A DNA stretch of 59,982 nucleotides from Anaerolineales bacterium. Its GTDB lineage: Bacteria; Chloroflexota; Anaerolineae; Anaerolineales; Villigracilaceae. Below, in pieces: positions 34,072-42,304 of this stretch (position 1 is its first letter; the number at the start of each line of letters is the position of its first letter). The notes under the pieces were generated by a model. That model was not told where the DNA came from, ran no database searches, and saw only the letters and a program-made list of their open reading frames with translations. Where the stretch lies: contig JAEURC010000037.1 of NCBI GenBank assembly GCA_016789025.1, positions 1 to 59,982 on the forward strand. Direction: 5' to 3'. The position numbers were made by a program, and so were the translations under genes.

Positions 34072-35496
34072 ATGAGCAATCGAAAGGCTCGCTTCGTTCG
34101 AATTCTTTTTGCTTGGGTCACAGCCTTTCTGGTCATTGCAAACATTCCCGCCGTGGGAGTCCAAGCAGAATCGTCAAAGCATACCGCCTCGATACAGAAA
34201 AACGGCTTGCCGGTGGTGGTCTACTTCTTTTGGGGAGATGGTTGTCCGCATTGCGCCGCGATGGAGCGGTTCTTCGATGAGATACAGCCTCAATACCCAA
34301 ACATGGAAGTGCGCAAGTTCGAAGTATGGTATGACGAGGTAAATCAAGAATTATTTTGGAAGATGGCTCAGGCGCATGGCTTCGAACCGAGCGGAGTGCC
34401 GACAATTTTCATCGGCGACTATCATTGGGTGGGAAGTTCCGAGCAGATCGTCACTGAGATCACACAGGTAATAGACGCGTGCGGTCGATCCGTTTGCCGC
34501 GACGCCGGGACGGGGGTAATGCCCGGGGTTGCCACGCCAACCTCCCCGTCGCCGCTTGAATCGGCGGAGCCAAATCAGACGCTGCCTAACACGGAATCCG
34601 AGTATTCGCTTTCCATCCCATTGATCGGCGTTGTCGACCTCTCCTCCAAGTCGTTGATGTTGAGCACGGCGTTGATCGCTTTTGTAGATGGATTCAATCC
34701 ATGCTCGCTTTGGGCGCTCTCGGTTTTGCTGGCGATCACACTGCACTCCGGTTCGCGTAAGAAAGTCTTCCTCGTTGGCGGCGTTTTTCTAACGGTCACA
34801 TCGTTCATTTATATGTTGTTCATCGCCGGGCTGTTTACCATGTTTACCGTCGTAAGTTTTGTGGGTGTGTTTCAGATCGTGGCGGCGCTGGCGGCGTTTT
34901 TCTTTGCGATCGTCAATATCAAAGATTATTTCTGGTACAAGCAGGGCATTTCATTTACGATCGCCGATTCGAAGAAGCCCGGAATCTATGAGGGCATGCG
35001 TCGCGTAATGAACGCGGGTAACTCCACGTGGACATTGATTGGCGCGACCATCGTACTTTCGGCTGGCATTTCTCTTGTGGAATTTTCTTGCACCGCGGGG
35101 TTCCCGGTCCTATGGACGAACCTGTTGATCTCTCAACAAGTTTCCTCGTTGACATTTGGCGCGCTGATCCTGCTTTATATGGCGATCTATCAAGTGGACG
35201 AATTGATCCTGTTCTCGTTGGTGGTTTTCACGCTTCGCGCAAGCAGGTTCGAGGAGAAACATGGACGACTCCTCAAGTTGATCGGCGGGATGTTGATGCT
35301 AACGCTGGCTGTCGTGATGCTCGTCAACCCCGGCTGGATGGACCGCATCGATTCATCTCTGCTTGTGTTTCTGATCGCCTTTGGGTTGACAGCATTCACG
35401 CTTGTTGTGCATCGTCAACTTCTGCCGCGCGTCGGTGTGTACATCGGTTCGGAGGTGGGAATCGATGGCAGAAAAAAAAGGTCTCACCGGCATTGA
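34072..35496 (+). CDS. Thioredoxin-like domain fused to CcdA/DsbD-type membrane domain
   Basis: 474 residues. Signal peptide (about 1-32), then a thioredoxin-like domain (about 45-145) with redox pair Cys58-Cys61 (GCPHC) and cis-proline SGVPTIF, a Ser/Pro linker, and about seven membrane helices from 190. The membrane part has Cys211 (FNPCSLWAL) and Cys340 (FSCTAGFP), the two redox cysteines of CcdA/DsbD. Electrons from cytoplasmic thioredoxin should pass through the membrane cysteines to the external CPHC. A second pair, CGRSVC (about 137-142), may also take part. Starts with a weak ribosome site; no partner gene nearby. Confidence 0.88.
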   Translation: MSNRKARFVRILFAWVTAFLVIANIPAVGVQAESSKHTASIQKNGLPVVVYFFWGDGCPHCAAMERFFDEIQPQYPNMEVRKFEVWYDEVNQELFWKMAQAHGFEPSGVPTIFIGDYHWVGSSEQIVTEITQVIDACGRSVCRDAGTGVMPGVATPTSPSPLESAEPNQTLPNTESEYSLSIPLIGVVDLSSKSLMLSTALIAFVDGFNPCSLWALSVLLAITLHSGSRKKVFLVGGVFLTVTSFIYMLFIAGLFTMFTVVSFVGVFQIVAALAAFFFAIVNIKDYFWYKQGISFTIADSKKPGIYEGMRRVMNAGNSTWTLIGATIVLSAGISLVEFSCTAGFPVLWTNLLISQQVSSLTFGALILLYMAIYQVDELILFSLVVFTLRASRFEEKHGRLLKLIGGMLMLTLAVVMLVNPGWMDRIDSSLLVFLIAFGLTAFTLVVHRQLLPRVGVYIGSEVGIDGRKKRSHRH

Positions 35497-35759
35497 AGCC
35501 TCCAAGCCTGATGTTGAAGCGAGAATGGTGGTAGCTCTTACAGATTGATACTCTCCCGCCTGTTTTTTATGCGCCCACAAAAATTCTTGCTGTTTGTTAA
35601 TCACGCGGATGAGGTTGCCAAAAGAGGGTATCTTTGACTTTGAGCAGGGTGCGGGCTTCGCACAGGTGTCAGGTAATCCTTCGCGATGCCGAATCAGGCG
35701 CACTCAGGCACGAAGCGATCCAGGAACGGGTGGATGCGCAATGACGTTAGTGTAGCCGG
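35497..35759. other. 263-bp gap with a decayed gene fragment
   Basis: Gap between the fusion gene and the GT-C gene (minus). Apart from the ggt tail remnant at 35670-35744, no gene or repeat is seen. Confidence 0.5.
35670..35744 (+). pseudogene. Decayed ggt C-terminal fragment
   Basis: This piece reads QVILRDAESGALRHEAIQ to a stop, against QVILRDAESGVLCGGSDP at the end of the intact ggt (33880). DNA identity is clear through GATGCCGAATCAGGCG, then breaks down with small shifts though GCGATCCA is shared. It appears to be the 3' end of a lost second ggt copy 1.7 kb downstream of the intact one. Confidence 0.65.
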
Positions 35760-37250
35760 CTATTCTTCTCTCACAACGCAACTCCTCATTATCTTCCAAA
35801 CCGGGTTGGCGTCGTTCATAAAAGACTCCGCTGCCCGATAAAGTCGCATTTCGATTTGCATGTCGCGCAGAGTCGCTCGTTCTTGCGGCGTATAGCCTTC
35901 GTATTGATACGGCAAAAAGTTATCGGGGTGTTTAGCTGTTATCAATATTTCGCCATCAATGGCGGCATCTGGTTCCGGTGGAACCTCAAAACGCTTGATA
36001 TATTCAGCAATGTAGCCGTTGTTTTGGCAGAGAGTGGGCGCGCCAAAGATCAATCGTTTTTCAGAGAAGTGGAAATCGGGATACGTTGCCTCCGTTTTCT
36101 CGGCAAAATCTCGTGGATAAGTTAAGGAGTAGCTCCCTTGATAGTTCCACGCGGCTTGTATCGCGAGGGCAACCAAGATTCCTTTTGTGAGTTTATCGCC
36201 GAGGGAAAAATCCTGTTTCAGTTGTACTAGCCCACCGGCGGCGAGAAGAATTAAGAATGGCATCATCTGCCGCGCCAGCCTGCCGTACACAACGAACGAA
36301 TGTAAAAATACGGACGGGATCAGCATGCACGAGTACGTAAAAATGATCGCGACAACCCAGAGCCCGCTCTGTCTGGATGAATAAATGGCATAGCATGAAA
36401 GCAGAAACAGAAGGATGAACAGCCAATGCTCGGCATGCCAGAAATATTCAAAAGGAAGGCTCCAGCCTTCTTCGAAACTCCCCTGGCTGACGGTGGTTGA
36501 AAAGGCGCGATATTCGGCGAGCAGGTTTGTCCCTGCAAGCGCGGCGAGCAGGAAGAGCAGGATTGCAGGAAGAGCGAATCCAACCGTAGTTAACAATGCC
36601 TTCTGAATCAGGTCGCTGAGTTTGCGGCTGTTTCGAAAAATATAAATTAACATCCCCAGCCCTGCCAGCGCCCAGTAGCCGTTGTAGGTGATGAAGCAGA
36701 GAAATGCCGATACGCCGCAAAGCAAGGACGCTTTTGGCGAAGATTTTTCCGTAAGCGCGATGAAAATGGAAAGCAGGCCAAAGGTCATGGCGGAATCGTA
36801 TGGAACGAGATGTCGCGAGAAGTACAAAAGCGACATGCTGGATGCGGCAAACAGGAGCGCGAATACAGATTCTTGTTCGGTTGCGCCTGCCCGTTGTGAG
36901 ATTTTGTAGATCAGGAAAAGATTCAGAACGGAGAACAAGCTAAAGAACAACGCCGGCAGAACGAGGCTTTCGCGCGTCAGTTGTTCGAGAAGCGCGGGAA
37001 TAATCCCGATGAGTTTGAATCCCAGGTGTTCGGGAGCGATGAACAATTGCGCGAATGCCGAAGTCGAATCCTCGGCAAGCAATGCATCGACAAATGTCCG
37101 CGACGATTCGTATCGTCCTTCATCTGAAAAATAATATTGACCGCCGCGCAGGACGAGAGCCCATCGCAGGGCGAGCGAAATAAGTAAAATAACCAGCGCG
37201 CCCCACCGGCGATTCGCCCCAGCCGCGTTAATGGAACTGGATTCCCGCAT
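35760..37250 (-). CDS. GT-C type membrane glycosyltransferase (PMT/ArnT-like)
   Basis: 496 residues with about ten hydrophobic helices and a soluble C-terminal part. The first loop contains SDEGRYESSR, an acidic DE motif as used by lipid-phosphate-sugar dependent GT-C enzymes (PMT_2/GT39/GT83). It should move a sugar from a polyprenyl-phosphate donor to lipid or protein on the outer face. Starts 7 bp after the cytochrome b5-like gene, so the two are co-transcribed. The donor and acceptor are unknown. Confidence 0.8.
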   Translation of the reverse strand: MRESSSINAAGANRRWGALVILLISLALRWALVLRGGQYYFSDEGRYESSRTFVDALLAEDSTSAFAQLFIAPEHLGFKLIGIIPALLEQLTRESLVLPALFFSLFSVLNLFLIYKISQRAGATEQESVFALLFAASSMSLLYFSRHLVPYDSAMTFGLLSIFIALTEKSSPKASLLCGVSAFLCFITYNGYWALAGLGMLIYIFRNSRKLSDLIQKALLTTVGFALPAILLFLLAALAGTNLLAEYRAFSTTVSQGSFEEGWSLPFEYFWHAEHWLFILLFLLSCYAIYSSRQSGLWVVAIIFTYSCMLIPSVFLHSFVVYGRLARQMMPFLILLAAGGLVQLKQDFSLGDKLTKGILVALAIQAAWNYQGSYSLTYPRDFAEKTEATYPDFHFSEKRLIFGAPTLCQNNGYIAEYIKRFEVPPEPDAAIDGEILITAKHPDNFLPYQYEGYTPQERATLRDMQIEMRLYRAAESFMNDANPVWKIMRSCVVREE

Positions 37251-37257
37251 CGCCCGT

Positions 37258-37509
37258 CTAGCTTTCCAACCTGCCGACGACTTTTACGCATGGGCGGGTG
37301 AATACATCTTCTTCATGAGGCGCGTCGGGGAGTTCGCTGGTGAGGTCTTGCCCGGAAAAGTGTAGATTCTCGTGCAGTTCGAGCCGCCATTTCGGGCAAT
37401 CGGTCACATCGTAGACGACGCCTCTGTATGCGACAAATTTTCGCGCGCCGCGTTCGCCGTTTTGTTTGCGTAGTTCGAGGTGGGGTATGATGCGTTCGGG
37501 AGTATCCAT
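37258..37509 (-). CDS. Cytochrome b5-like heme-binding protein
   Basis: 83 residues from the ATG at 37509; TATAAT (complement of 37516-37521) lies 6 bp upstream, so probably leaderless. It matches the short bacterial cytochrome b5 domain: KFVAYRGVVYDVTDCPKW, then His in NLHFSGQDLT and His in DAPHEED as axial heme ligands, and VVGRL at the end. No signal or membrane helix. Electron transfer or sterol/lipid-like ligand binding is possible. Operon with the GT-C gene. Confidence 0.85.
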   Translation of the reverse strand: MDTPERIIPHLELRKQNGERGARKFVAYRGVVYDVTDCPKWRLELHENLHFSGQDLTSELPDAPHEEDVFTRPCVKVVGRLES

Positions 37510-37586
37510 ATAACGATTATAAAGGGTTTTGAATCGAGCCTCTTCGCTGGTAAAATGTCTGTGCAATATCGACTGAGGAGTCATAC

Positions 37587-39704
37587 ATGGCAAATCTCAT
37601 TGGACCAGATGTCAGTTTCTATCAGGATGCCGAAACTACCCCGCAGGGGATCAACTTTGTAAAGATGAAGCAATCAGCGGGGTACGTTGTCATTCGTTCC
37701 GGGCAGAACGTGTGGGTCGATTCCGATTTTAGAACCAACTGGACGGGCGCCAAAGGTGCGGGCATACCGCGCGGCTCCTATTGGTTTTACGATAGCCGAG
37801 CAAACCCAACGGAACAAGCAGACTTGTGGTATTCCACGTTCGACGGCGACCTCGGCGAACTGCCCTTATTTGCCGATTTTGAAGAAGCCTACGGCGGCGC
37901 ATACACCGGCTGGAAACATTGGAAAACTTTCTTAGAGCGGATCAAATCGCGTGTTGGCAACCATGAGATCGGAATTTACACCGCGTACTATTATTGGGTA
38001 CGGAACGCGCCTAATGCAACCACCGACGCGGCTAACCTTACATATTTCAAGCAATACCCCTTGTGGGTCGCTAACTATGGCGTTTCCACGCCGCTTGTGC
38101 CCAAGCCCTGGGATACCAATGGCTGGACGTTCTGGCAATTTACCGACAGTGGCGATGGAGATTTGTATGGCGTGGAGAGTTCGCGCATCGATTTGAATTA
38201 TTTCAACGGCGATCTGGCCGCCTTCAACGCGCGATTCAAACTCGGAACGCCTCCTCCTCCGCCTCCGGGCCCGGTCTGGTACAAGGTTACCGCCTCCGCC
38301 CTCAACGTGCGTTCTGGTCCCGGTACCACGTATGGTGTTGTCGGGTTGTTGAAACAGGATGAAGTGGTGGAAGGACTCGCCATTTCCGCGGATGGGGCGT
38401 GGGCGAAGATTCGGCGCGAGTTGGATGGACTCGTGGGTTGGTCCTCGCGTCAATATCTGATCGTGACATCTGCTCCTCCACCTCCGCCGCCTCCGCCGGG
38501 GGGCGAGGGGTGGTTCAAGGTCACCGCTTCGGCGTTGAACATGCGTGAGGGACCAGGCACGGAATACCGATCTCTGGGTTTGGTATATCGCAATGAAGTT
38601 GTGCAACGGCTCGACACTTCGAGCGACGGCAATTGGTATCAGGTCAAGCGCTCTTACGATGGGTTTACCGGTTGGGCATCGAAAGAGTATCTGGAAGCGA
38701 CAACCGCCCCTCCGCCTGTTTCAGAGGAAAAATATGACTGGTATCAAGTGGCCGCAAGCACGCTCAATGTTCGCGAAGGACCATCAACGTCGTTTCGAGC
38801 GATTGGCTATCTGACGAAAGGCGAAACGGTGAAAGCGTTGGAGGCTTCACCCGGCGGTTGGCAGAAGATCCAAAAAGTGGATGGGTTTACCGGTTGGGCC
38901 TCAGGGCAGTTCTTAACCAATGTGGGGAAGACGCCGGCCACAGCGATGCAGAAGTTGTTCAAGGGCGTGTTGTATTACCGCAAGACACGCTCCAGCCCGC
39001 GGCGTTTGGTTTCTCACACGTTGGTGATTGACTTGAAAGGTGCAGCATTCGAGTTCCTCGTCACGCCGCCGCTTCGAGAAGCCGATCCGTTCTTGTGCAC
39101 TCAAACCACTTCGAAGTTCCTTGAGAAAAATAAATTGCACATTGCCATCAACGCGGATGGCTTTTACACACTAGACCCTGTCACCTATCCGCCTGCATCG
39201 TATTGCGCGGATGGCGGCGAACCGGCCAAACTTGTTGGTCTCGCGGCTTCACGCGGGAAGCAGTATTCCACAAAAGCGCCGGGTCGCCCGATCATGTACA
39301 TTAGCCAGAAGAATGTGGTGACATTCGATAAATTAACAGGCAGCGCGTTCAATGCGATCACCGGCGACCGCTATTTGGTGACGAAAGGTAAAAAAGTTGC
39401 ATCGCTTGAATCCAACAGCATGGATCCGCGCACGGCGATCGGCGTTAGTCAGAACGGCCGTTATCTTGTGATCGTGGTTGTGGACGGACGCGAGTTCAGC
39501 GAAGGCGCTACCTTCCCCGAGCTGGCAGACATGTTGCTGGCGCATAGCGTTTACACGGGAGTGGCGCTAGATGGCGGCGGTTCCTCGGCGATGATCGTCA
39601 AAGGCGTGGATGGCAAACCGCGCGCGGTGAACAAGTTGATGAACGATAATATCCCCGGCAATGAAAGAGAAGTTGCCAACCATCTCGGCGCGTTCATCAA
39701 ATAG
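37587..39704 (+). CDS. GH25 lysozyme - three SH3 - NAGPA-type phosphodiester glycosidase fusion
   Basis: 705 residues. GH25 muramidase domain (about 4-215) with Asp97 and Glu99 in FADFEE; three bacterial SH3 domains (about 228-295, 308-378, 385-450), each starting with the pattern (W/V)YKVTASALNVRSGPGT and separated by Pro-rich linkers; then a phosphodiester glycosidase domain (about 455-705) with INADGFY and ALDGGGSSAM. GH25 cuts the peptidoglycan glycan, SH3 binds wall peptides, and the NAGPA-like domain removes N-acetylglucosamine from phosphodiesters. No signal peptide is visible. GAGGAG precedes the ATG. Confidence 0.93.
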   Translation: MANLIGPDVSFYQDAETTPQGINFVKMKQSAGYVVIRSGQNVWVDSDFRTNWTGAKGAGIPRGSYWFYDSRANPTEQADLWYSTFDGDLGELPLFADFEEAYGGAYTGWKHWKTFLERIKSRVGNHEIGIYTAYYYWVRNAPNATTDAANLTYFKQYPLWVANYGVSTPLVPKPWDTNGWTFWQFTDSGDGDLYGVESSRIDLNYFNGDLAAFNARFKLGTPPPPPPGPVWYKVTASALNVRSGPGTTYGVVGLLKQDEVVEGLAISADGAWAKIRRELDGLVGWSSRQYLIVTSAPPPPPPPPGGEGWFKVTASALNMREGPGTEYRSLGLVYRNEVVQRLDTSSDGNWYQVKRSYDGFTGWASKEYLEATTAPPPVSEEKYDWYQVAASTLNVREGPSTSFRAIGYLTKGETVKALEASPGGWQKIQKVDGFTGWASGQFLTNVGKTPATAMQKLFKGVLYYRKTRSSPRRLVSHTLVIDLKGAAFEFLVTPPLREADPFLCTQTTSKFLEKNKLHIAINADGFYTLDPVTYPPASYCADGGEPAKLVGLAASRGKQYSTKAPGRPIMYISQKNVVTFDKLTGSAFNAITGDRYLVTKGKKVASLESNSMDPRTAIGVSQNGRYLVIVVVDGREFSEGATFPELADMLLAHSVYTGVALDGGGSSAMIVKGVDGKPRAVNKLMNDNIPGNEREVANHLGAFIK

Positions 39705-40038
39705 AAGCGGCGAGACAGGCGTCCTTGCGCGTCAGTACCGCAAAGTGATGGAAATTAACAAATAAATATCGTAATCGCGTGTAGTTGGCGTTCTCTAACG
39801 CCAACGGGCGCGAAGAGAACGCGTTCTACACAAATTACATGATTGTTTTCTTAAAGTTCATCACTTTGCGGCCTTTCCAAGACCTCTTGTATAAGTAATG
39901 GATAAAGGCATTGAGTTCCTTTTTGAACCATGGAGTCACGGAGACACTGAGAGAAAAAGAGTGAAAAACTCTGCGATTCAGCGTCTCCGTGGTTAATGAT
40001 TTGAAACTTTTGTAAGAGGTCAAATATATTTTCCTCGG
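39705..40038. other. 334-bp gene-free stretch with nested inverted repeats
   Basis: 13-bp arms CCGCAAAGTGATG (39738-39750) and complement (39859-39871) enclose a second palindrome (TTGGCGTT / AACGCCAA) and GAACGCGTTC. A second hairpin has arms CACGGAGACACTGAGA / TCAGCGTCTCCGTG at 39934-39991. No gene was found. Confidence 0.6.
39738..39871. repeat. Nested palindromic element
   Basis: 134-bp unit bounded by perfect 13-bp inverted ends, with an inner TTGGCGTT/AACGCCAA hairpin. Size and ends resemble a miniature non-autonomous element, but no target duplication is obvious. Confidence 0.45.
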
Positions 40039-41559
40039 TTACTTTGCCCCTTCTGGTTGCGAGAATCTCAACAGCCATTCACCGGACGATTCTTCCGTCA
40101 CCGTCGTCTCTAGTGTGACGACGATCACCCACGTCTGACCCAATTTGAGCGGAAATAATTTATCTTCCCCTGCATACAAAAATCGAATCGGTTTACGCTG
40201 ACCCGACTGCAATTCCTCTTCGCTGAGGTCAGTGCTCCACTGAATATCGTATTTCAACCCATCGCGGAACAGGATCGCGCCGCCTGTTAGATTCGCTTCA
40301 AGGTGAATATCCAAATTTGTTGGGGAAACCACATCGTGCTTCGCAAACAAAACGATCACATTCTCGAATTGCAGTTGACGACTCGTGAGCCTGTCTACTT
40401 CGGGATGCAAAATCCCCGCCGTGTCGGAACTCGCGTCATCCACAAATCGCCAGTAACTTTGCGAGAGCGCGTCGTACCTCCAGCCTGATTGATTCAAATA
40501 GGCGATGAACACATGCAAATTATCAGCGGGCGCGCCTCCTGCGGGCGGCTCGTCTGAAAAAATGTTGCTCGCGTAATCAATGACGCTCTCTGGCGATTTG
40601 TAATTTCGCGCAACGGTGGGCATGTTGTCAATTCCATACATGTAGCCGCCGCCTTGAATATCATGCGTCACCAGCACGCACTGCGGAAGTTCCGTCAGCA
40701 CTTCGGGCGAGGCGAGCGCGTAGATCAAACACGAGTTGGTGAACATCGCGGCGATGTCTGCGTAGACAAGCCGCCCCGAGCGGATCGGTCCGATCTTGGG
40801 TTCGGGGAGAGTCGCAGATGGGGAAATGTCGCTGGACTGAATCAAGCCGACGTCCAGAGAAAGAAGCGTGGATGAGACGTTCACCGCGTCGGACCATCCC
40901 GAGGCTGGGTCCACGTCACTATCCTGACTCTCATCCCCGACATTTTTCTGCGCGAACCCCAACTGCGGCGGATTCGCCACCGCGATGTGATACGTCCCCG
41001 CCGCGACGTTGAATCCGTAATAGCCGTTGCTGTCGGTGGTGGTTTGTTGGAGCAGGTTGAGATTCGCATCGTAGAGATTGACGCACACGCCACCGACGCC
41101 GCGTTCCCATGCGTCTTGCATGTTGTTTTGATTCGAGTCGAGCCAAGCGCGGTTGCCGAGAATGGAATCGGTCTGCGTGAAAATTTCGCGGCGCGTGTCG
41201 CATCCGCCAGTGAGGGGCGATTCGGGCGCGGGAAATTCGCCGTAAAACGATGTGAGAAAACGCGTCGCGCCTTCGGTGATGTAAATTTCGAACACGAGAG
41301 GCGAAAACGACAAGCCCGCCTGCGGTCGTGCGGTGACGGGAAAATGCGAGATCGAAACGAGAAGCGCGGGCAGTTCGAGCAGTGACGGGTCTTGAACGTG
41401 CCAGCCCGTGAGGGGATTGATGATCTGCGGAGGTTTGACAGATTGTGTTGGCGGTGGGGGCGTTGTTGGTTCGGCGGTGTTCGTTGGCGGAGGTTCTGTT
41501 GCGGTGGTGGGTGTGCAACTGATGAGCGCGAGCAAAATGAAAGCGGCTACTGTTGACAT
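40039..41559 (-). CDS. DUF3048 lipoprotein with inserted SdrD_B-like domain
   Basis: 506 residues from the ATG at 41559 (TTG at 41568 is an alternative giving a more basic start). Lipoprotein signal with Cys15 (LALISC), Thr/Pro linker, then the DUF3048 N-half (about 45-115: INPLTGW, RPQAGLSFSPLVFE, GATRFLTSFYG). At about 132-241 a surface-type beta domain interrupts (ILGNRAWLDSNQNNMQDA, TTTDSNGYYGFNV). DUF3048 resumes at KIGPIRSGRLVYADIAAMF and its C-half ends the protein. DUF3048 (YerB type) is of unknown role. Upstream is GTAGGGGCG copy 4. Confidence 0.85.
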   Translation of the reverse strand: MSTVAAFILLALISCTPTTATEPPPTNTAEPTTPPPPTQSVKPPQIINPLTGWHVQDPSLLELPALLVSISHFPVTARPQAGLSFSPLVFEIYITEGATRFLTSFYGEFPAPESPLTGGCDTRREIFTQTDSILGNRAWLDSNQNNMQDAWERGVGGVCVNLYDANLNLLQQTTTDSNGYYGFNVAAGTYHIAVANPPQLGFAQKNVGDESQDSDVDPASGWSDAVNVSSTLLSLDVGLIQSSDISPSATLPEPKIGPIRSGRLVYADIAAMFTNSCLIYALASPEVLTELPQCVLVTHDIQGGGYMYGIDNMPTVARNYKSPESVIDYASNIFSDEPPAGGAPADNLHVFIAYLNQSGWRYDALSQSYWRFVDDASSDTAGILHPEVDRLTSRQLQFENVIVLFAKHDVVSPTNLDIHLEANLTGGAILFRDGLKYDIQWSTDLSEEELQSGQRKPIRFLYAGEDKLFPLKLGQTWVIVVTLETTVTEESSGEWLLRFSQPEGAK

Positions 41560-41569
41560 CCTCCGCAAA

Positions 41570-41663
41570 GTAGGGGCGACCCGCCAATGCCAAACGCGAC
41601 TCTCGTTTACGTCGGTACGATGCAGTGTGTGATGCGTGGGATGCCCAGACGGGTCGCCCCTAC
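41570..41663. repeat. GTAGGGGCG palindrome, copy 4 (94 bp)
   Basis: Perfect 14-bp arms GTAGGGGCGACCCG / CGGGTCGCCCCTAC enclose 66 bp of unrelated DNA. Between the HIT gene and the DUF3048 gene, on the 5' side of the latter. Confidence 0.85.
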
Positions 41664-41665
41664 CC

Positions 41666-42151
41666 TTATGATTTCTCAAACTCATTTTTCACGCGATTGA
41701 ATGTTGACTCAAGTTCCTCAGGCAACACGCGCGTTTCCCCAACTGTGGACATAAAATTCGTGTCGCCTTTCCAACGCGGGACGATGTGGATGTGCACGTG
41801 TTCCTTCACGCCCGCACCCGCCGCTTCGCCGATGTTCACGCCGACGTTGAATCCCTGCGGGTGGTAGATGTTTTTCAAGGCGGTCGTGCAACGCGAAGTC
41901 AGCTCGATCATTTCGGCGCGGGTTGCTGAATCTAATTCCTCAAGATTCGGCTTGTGGACGAAGGGGATGACCATCAAGTGTCCGCTCGTGTAGGGGTAGC
42001 GGTTGAGGATCACGAACGCGCGCTCGCCGCGATAGGCGATGAGGTTTTCCGCGCTGTCTGCTTTTGACTGGGCGTTGCAAAACACACAGCCTTCTTCTTT
42101 ATCGTGATTTTCGATGTACGTCATACGCCAAGGGGACCAGAGGTGATTCAT
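41666..42151 (-). CDS. HIT family nucleotide hydrolase (Ap4A-type)
   Basis: 161 residues from the ATG at 42151 (MNHLWSPWRMTYI), the conserved N-terminus of bacterial Ap4A-phosphorylase-like HIT proteins. Zinc or structural CVFC near 20, NRYPYTSGHLMVIP, and the histidine triad EHVHIHIVPRW. Cleaves dinucleoside polyphosphates or nucleotide adducts. -10 TATAAT at complement of 42206-42211; the leader contains the heptamer array 42161-42188. Divergent from xseA. Confidence 0.92.
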   Translation of the reverse strand: MNHLWSPWRMTYIENHDKEEGCVFCNAQSKADSAENLIAYRGERAFVILNRYPYTSGHLMVIPFVHKPNLEELDSATRAEMIELTSRCTTALKNIYHPQGFNVGVNIGEAAGAGVKEHVHIHIVPRWKGDTNFMSTVGETRVLPEELESTFNRVKNEFEKS

Positions 42152-42160
42152 TAGAAAAGG

Positions 42161-42261
42161 ATGAAGGATGAATTTTGAATGATGAAATAACTTTTGACTT
42201 TTTGGATTATACAATAGTCCAACTCCCTTCATCCTTTCTCCTTCATCATTCATCCTTGATT
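42161..42261. repeat. Paired heptanucleotide arrays between HIT gene and xseA
   Basis: ATGAAGG-type units (42161-42188) face complementary CTTCATC-type units (42227-42261), so a long imperfect hairpin can form around the HIT -10 box. Confidence 0.7.
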
Positions 42262-42304
42262 GCCATCCTTCCTAATTCATCCTTTTTCGATTATCCTCCC
42301 ACCG

